Origin: Planococcus sp. APC 4015 | GTDB taxonomy: Bacteria; Actinomycetota; Actinomycetes; Actinomycetales; Microbacteriaceae | NCBI GenBank assembly: GCA_030407505.1 | Contig: JASDDH010000021.1 | Coordinates: 1-64,000, forward strand | Reading direction: 5' to 3' | DNA length: 64,000 bases | Part shown: one piece after another, positions 63,025 through 64,000 of the stretch | Layout: each line of letters starts with the position of its first letter | Position numbering within the stretch: position 1 is the first letter of the stretch | Program-made: the position numbers and the translations under genes | Notes under the pieces: model-generated | Told to the model about the DNA's origin: nothing | What the model saw: the letters and a program-made list of their open reading frames with translations, nothing else | Database searches by the model: none

Positions 63025-63570
63025 GTGAACCTCATCGAGAACTTCCAGAACCTGGTCGCCCAGGTGCCCGAGCTCGTGCAGCCGCTCATCGTCGCCCTCG
63101 CGGGCGCCGTCCCCTTCATCGAGGGTGAGGGTGCTGCCACGATCGGCATCTTGGGCGGCATCCACCCCGTCGTCGCCGTCATCGCGGCCATCGTGGGCAA
63201 TTTCGCGTGCGTCGCGGTGCTCGTGCTGCTCAGCTCGGGCGCCCGCAGCGCCGTCGTGAAAGGCCACCGTGCACGACAGACCGCCGCGGTCGGCGTCGGC
63301 GCGGGCGCGTCGATCGATTCCGCTCCGGTCACCGCTGCAAGCGGCGGAAGCAAGCGCAACGAGAAGTTCCAGCGTGCGTTCGAGCGCTACGGGGTGCCGG
63401 GCGTCAGCCTTCTCGGTCCGCTCCTGCTCCCCACCCAGTTCACCGCCACGATGCTCGCCGCCGCGGGTGTCGCGAAGGCGCGGGTGCTTCTGTGGCAGGC
63501 CGTCGCGATCATCGGCTGGACGACGGTCGTGGCCGTGATCATCGGCAGCGCCGTCTACGCCGTGCGCTGA
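63025..63570 (+). CDS. small multidrug export-type membrane protein
   Basis: 181 aa with four or five hydrophobic segments. The first (VQPLIVALAGAVPFIEGEGAATIGILGG) contains the PFIEGEG pattern of the putative small multi-drug export family, whose real function is unproven. A hydrophilic loop of about 45 residues sits in the middle and GPLLLPTQFTATMLAAAGV in the second half. GTG 63025 has AAGGAG eight bases upstream. It is separated from the divergent kinase by 163 bases in which I see nothing definite. Confidence 0.82.
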   Translation: MNLIENFQNLVAQVPELVQPLIVALAGAVPFIEGEGAATIGILGGIHPVVAVIAAIVGNFACVAVLVLLSSGARSAVVKGHRARQTAAVGVGAGASIDSAPVTAASGGSKRNEKFQRAFERYGVPGVSLLGPLLLPTQFTATMLAAAGVAKARVLLWQAVAIIGWTTVVAVIIGSAVYAVR

Positions 63571-63620
63571 GCGCCGACCGCGACGATCGGGCAGTGACGA
63601 GAAGTCGCTGTCCGATCTCC

Positions 63621-63656
63621 GGTATCCATACCCTCGGTATATACCTTTGGTATGCT
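63621..63656 (+). promoter_or_regulatory. operator/promoter of the MarR gene
   Basis: GGTATCCATACC (63621-63632) and GGTATATACC (63636-63645) are adjacent palindromes; a third GGTAT begins at 63649 and runs into the -10 TATGCT (63651-63656), seven bases before ATG 63664. Probable autoregulatory MarR sites. Confidence 0.65.
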
Positions 63657-63663
63657 TTAGTTC

Positions 63664-64000
63664 ATGACGCACGATCATGACATCGAGACCCTCATCGTCG
63701 CCGCCCACGCCCTCACGCGCATCGCGGCTCTCGAGACCGCCGATGACGCACCCGCCGCCCAGTGGCGGGCGCTCACGATCCTGCGCGACAACGGTCCGCT
63801 GCGGGTCGGCGAGATGGCCCGCCTGAGCCGGGTGACGCAACCCGGGATGACGCGTCTGGTTGCTCAGATGGACGGTCTCGGACTGGTCGAGAGATCGACG
63901 GATGCCGCCGATTCGCGCGTCACGCTCGTGCAGGTCACACCGGTCGGCCTCGAGGCCCTCGAGACGTGGCTGCTGCGGCTGACCGCCGCAGTCGCGCCGC
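63664..64000 (+). CDS. MarR family transcriptional regulator, 3' end cut by window
   Basis: 112 visible residues of a winged-helix regulator starting MTHDHDIETLIVAAHALTR. The recognition helix is VGEMARLSRVTQPGMTRLVAQM near residue 50 and the wing is VERSTDAADSRVTLVQVTP near 77 with the Asp-x-Arg that MarR proteins use. The C-terminal dimer helices continue beyond the window. The palindromes upstream suggest autorepression. Confidence 0.9.
   Translation, partial: MTHDHDIETLIVAAHALTRIAALETADDAPAAQWRALTILRDNGPLRVGEMARLSRVTQPGMTRLVAQMDGLGLVERSTDAADSRVTLVQVTPVGLEALETWLLRLTAAVAP

Overview
The window is high-GC actinobacterial chromosome. Protein sequences, gene order (rpmF-yceD-coaD-recG; rsmD/thiL/DUF3515/ddl/gpsA/plsC/murA/leuDC) and TANNNT promoters fit Microbacteriaceae, most likely Microbacterium; this placement is inference from familiarity, not a search. 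I see no IS element, prophage, plasmid gene, rRNA or CRISPR array. Most genes lie on the minus strand.

Layout. 0-8.5 kb: GNAT enzyme, then DNA repair, RNA processing and CoA genes (mutM, rnc, rpmF, yceD, coaD, recG), a small acyltransferase, rsmD and thiL. 8.5-17.9 kb: a DUF3515 lipoprotein, then cell wall, lipid and leucine genes on the minus strand (leuC-leuD-murA-plsC-gpsA-ddl), with an unmarked 14-codon leucine leader peptide in front of leuC; then a TerC protein and a ferritin-like protein paired with a 46-residue zinc ribbon. 18-23.6 kb: an ECF sigma factor coupled to a DUF4349 protein, converging on a tightly overlapped three-gene redox/antiporter module (UBP zinc finger, NhaA-thioredoxin fusion, cNMP-binding flavoprotein). 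23.7-31.4 kb: tRNA-Glu, a metallo-hydrolase, the fructose PTS operon (deoR-pfkB-fruA-ptsH), a phosphotransferase, tRNA-Gln and gltX. 31.4-44 kb: regulators, transporters, ilvE, leuB, serA, cutC and small membrane proteins. 44-51.8 kb: otsA-otsB-ilvD-ilvB-ilvN-ilvC. 52-60.8 kb: one nine-gene catabolic operon (a Liv-type ABC transporter, acyl-CoA ligase, TetR, 3-hydroxybutyrate dehydrogenase, alpha/beta hydrolase) behind a clear promoter with a perfect palindrome. 61-64 kb: a two-component system, a small export-type membrane protein and a MarR gene cut by the window end.

How it fits together. Branched-chain amino acid synthesis is nearly complete here (ilvBN, ilvC, ilvD, ilvE, leuB, leuCD). 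The 52-60.8 kb operon looks like uptake and breakdown of a carboxylic acid or ester by way of 3-hydroxybutyrate. A striking regulatory trait is that many genes carry a TANNNT hexamer exactly six bases before the start codon, the signature of leaderless mRNA; I used this to choose several starts. Short dispersed repeats sit directly after stop codons (ilvE, livH, ilvC), and a 32-bp tandem repeat repeats the 3' end of the response regulator gene.
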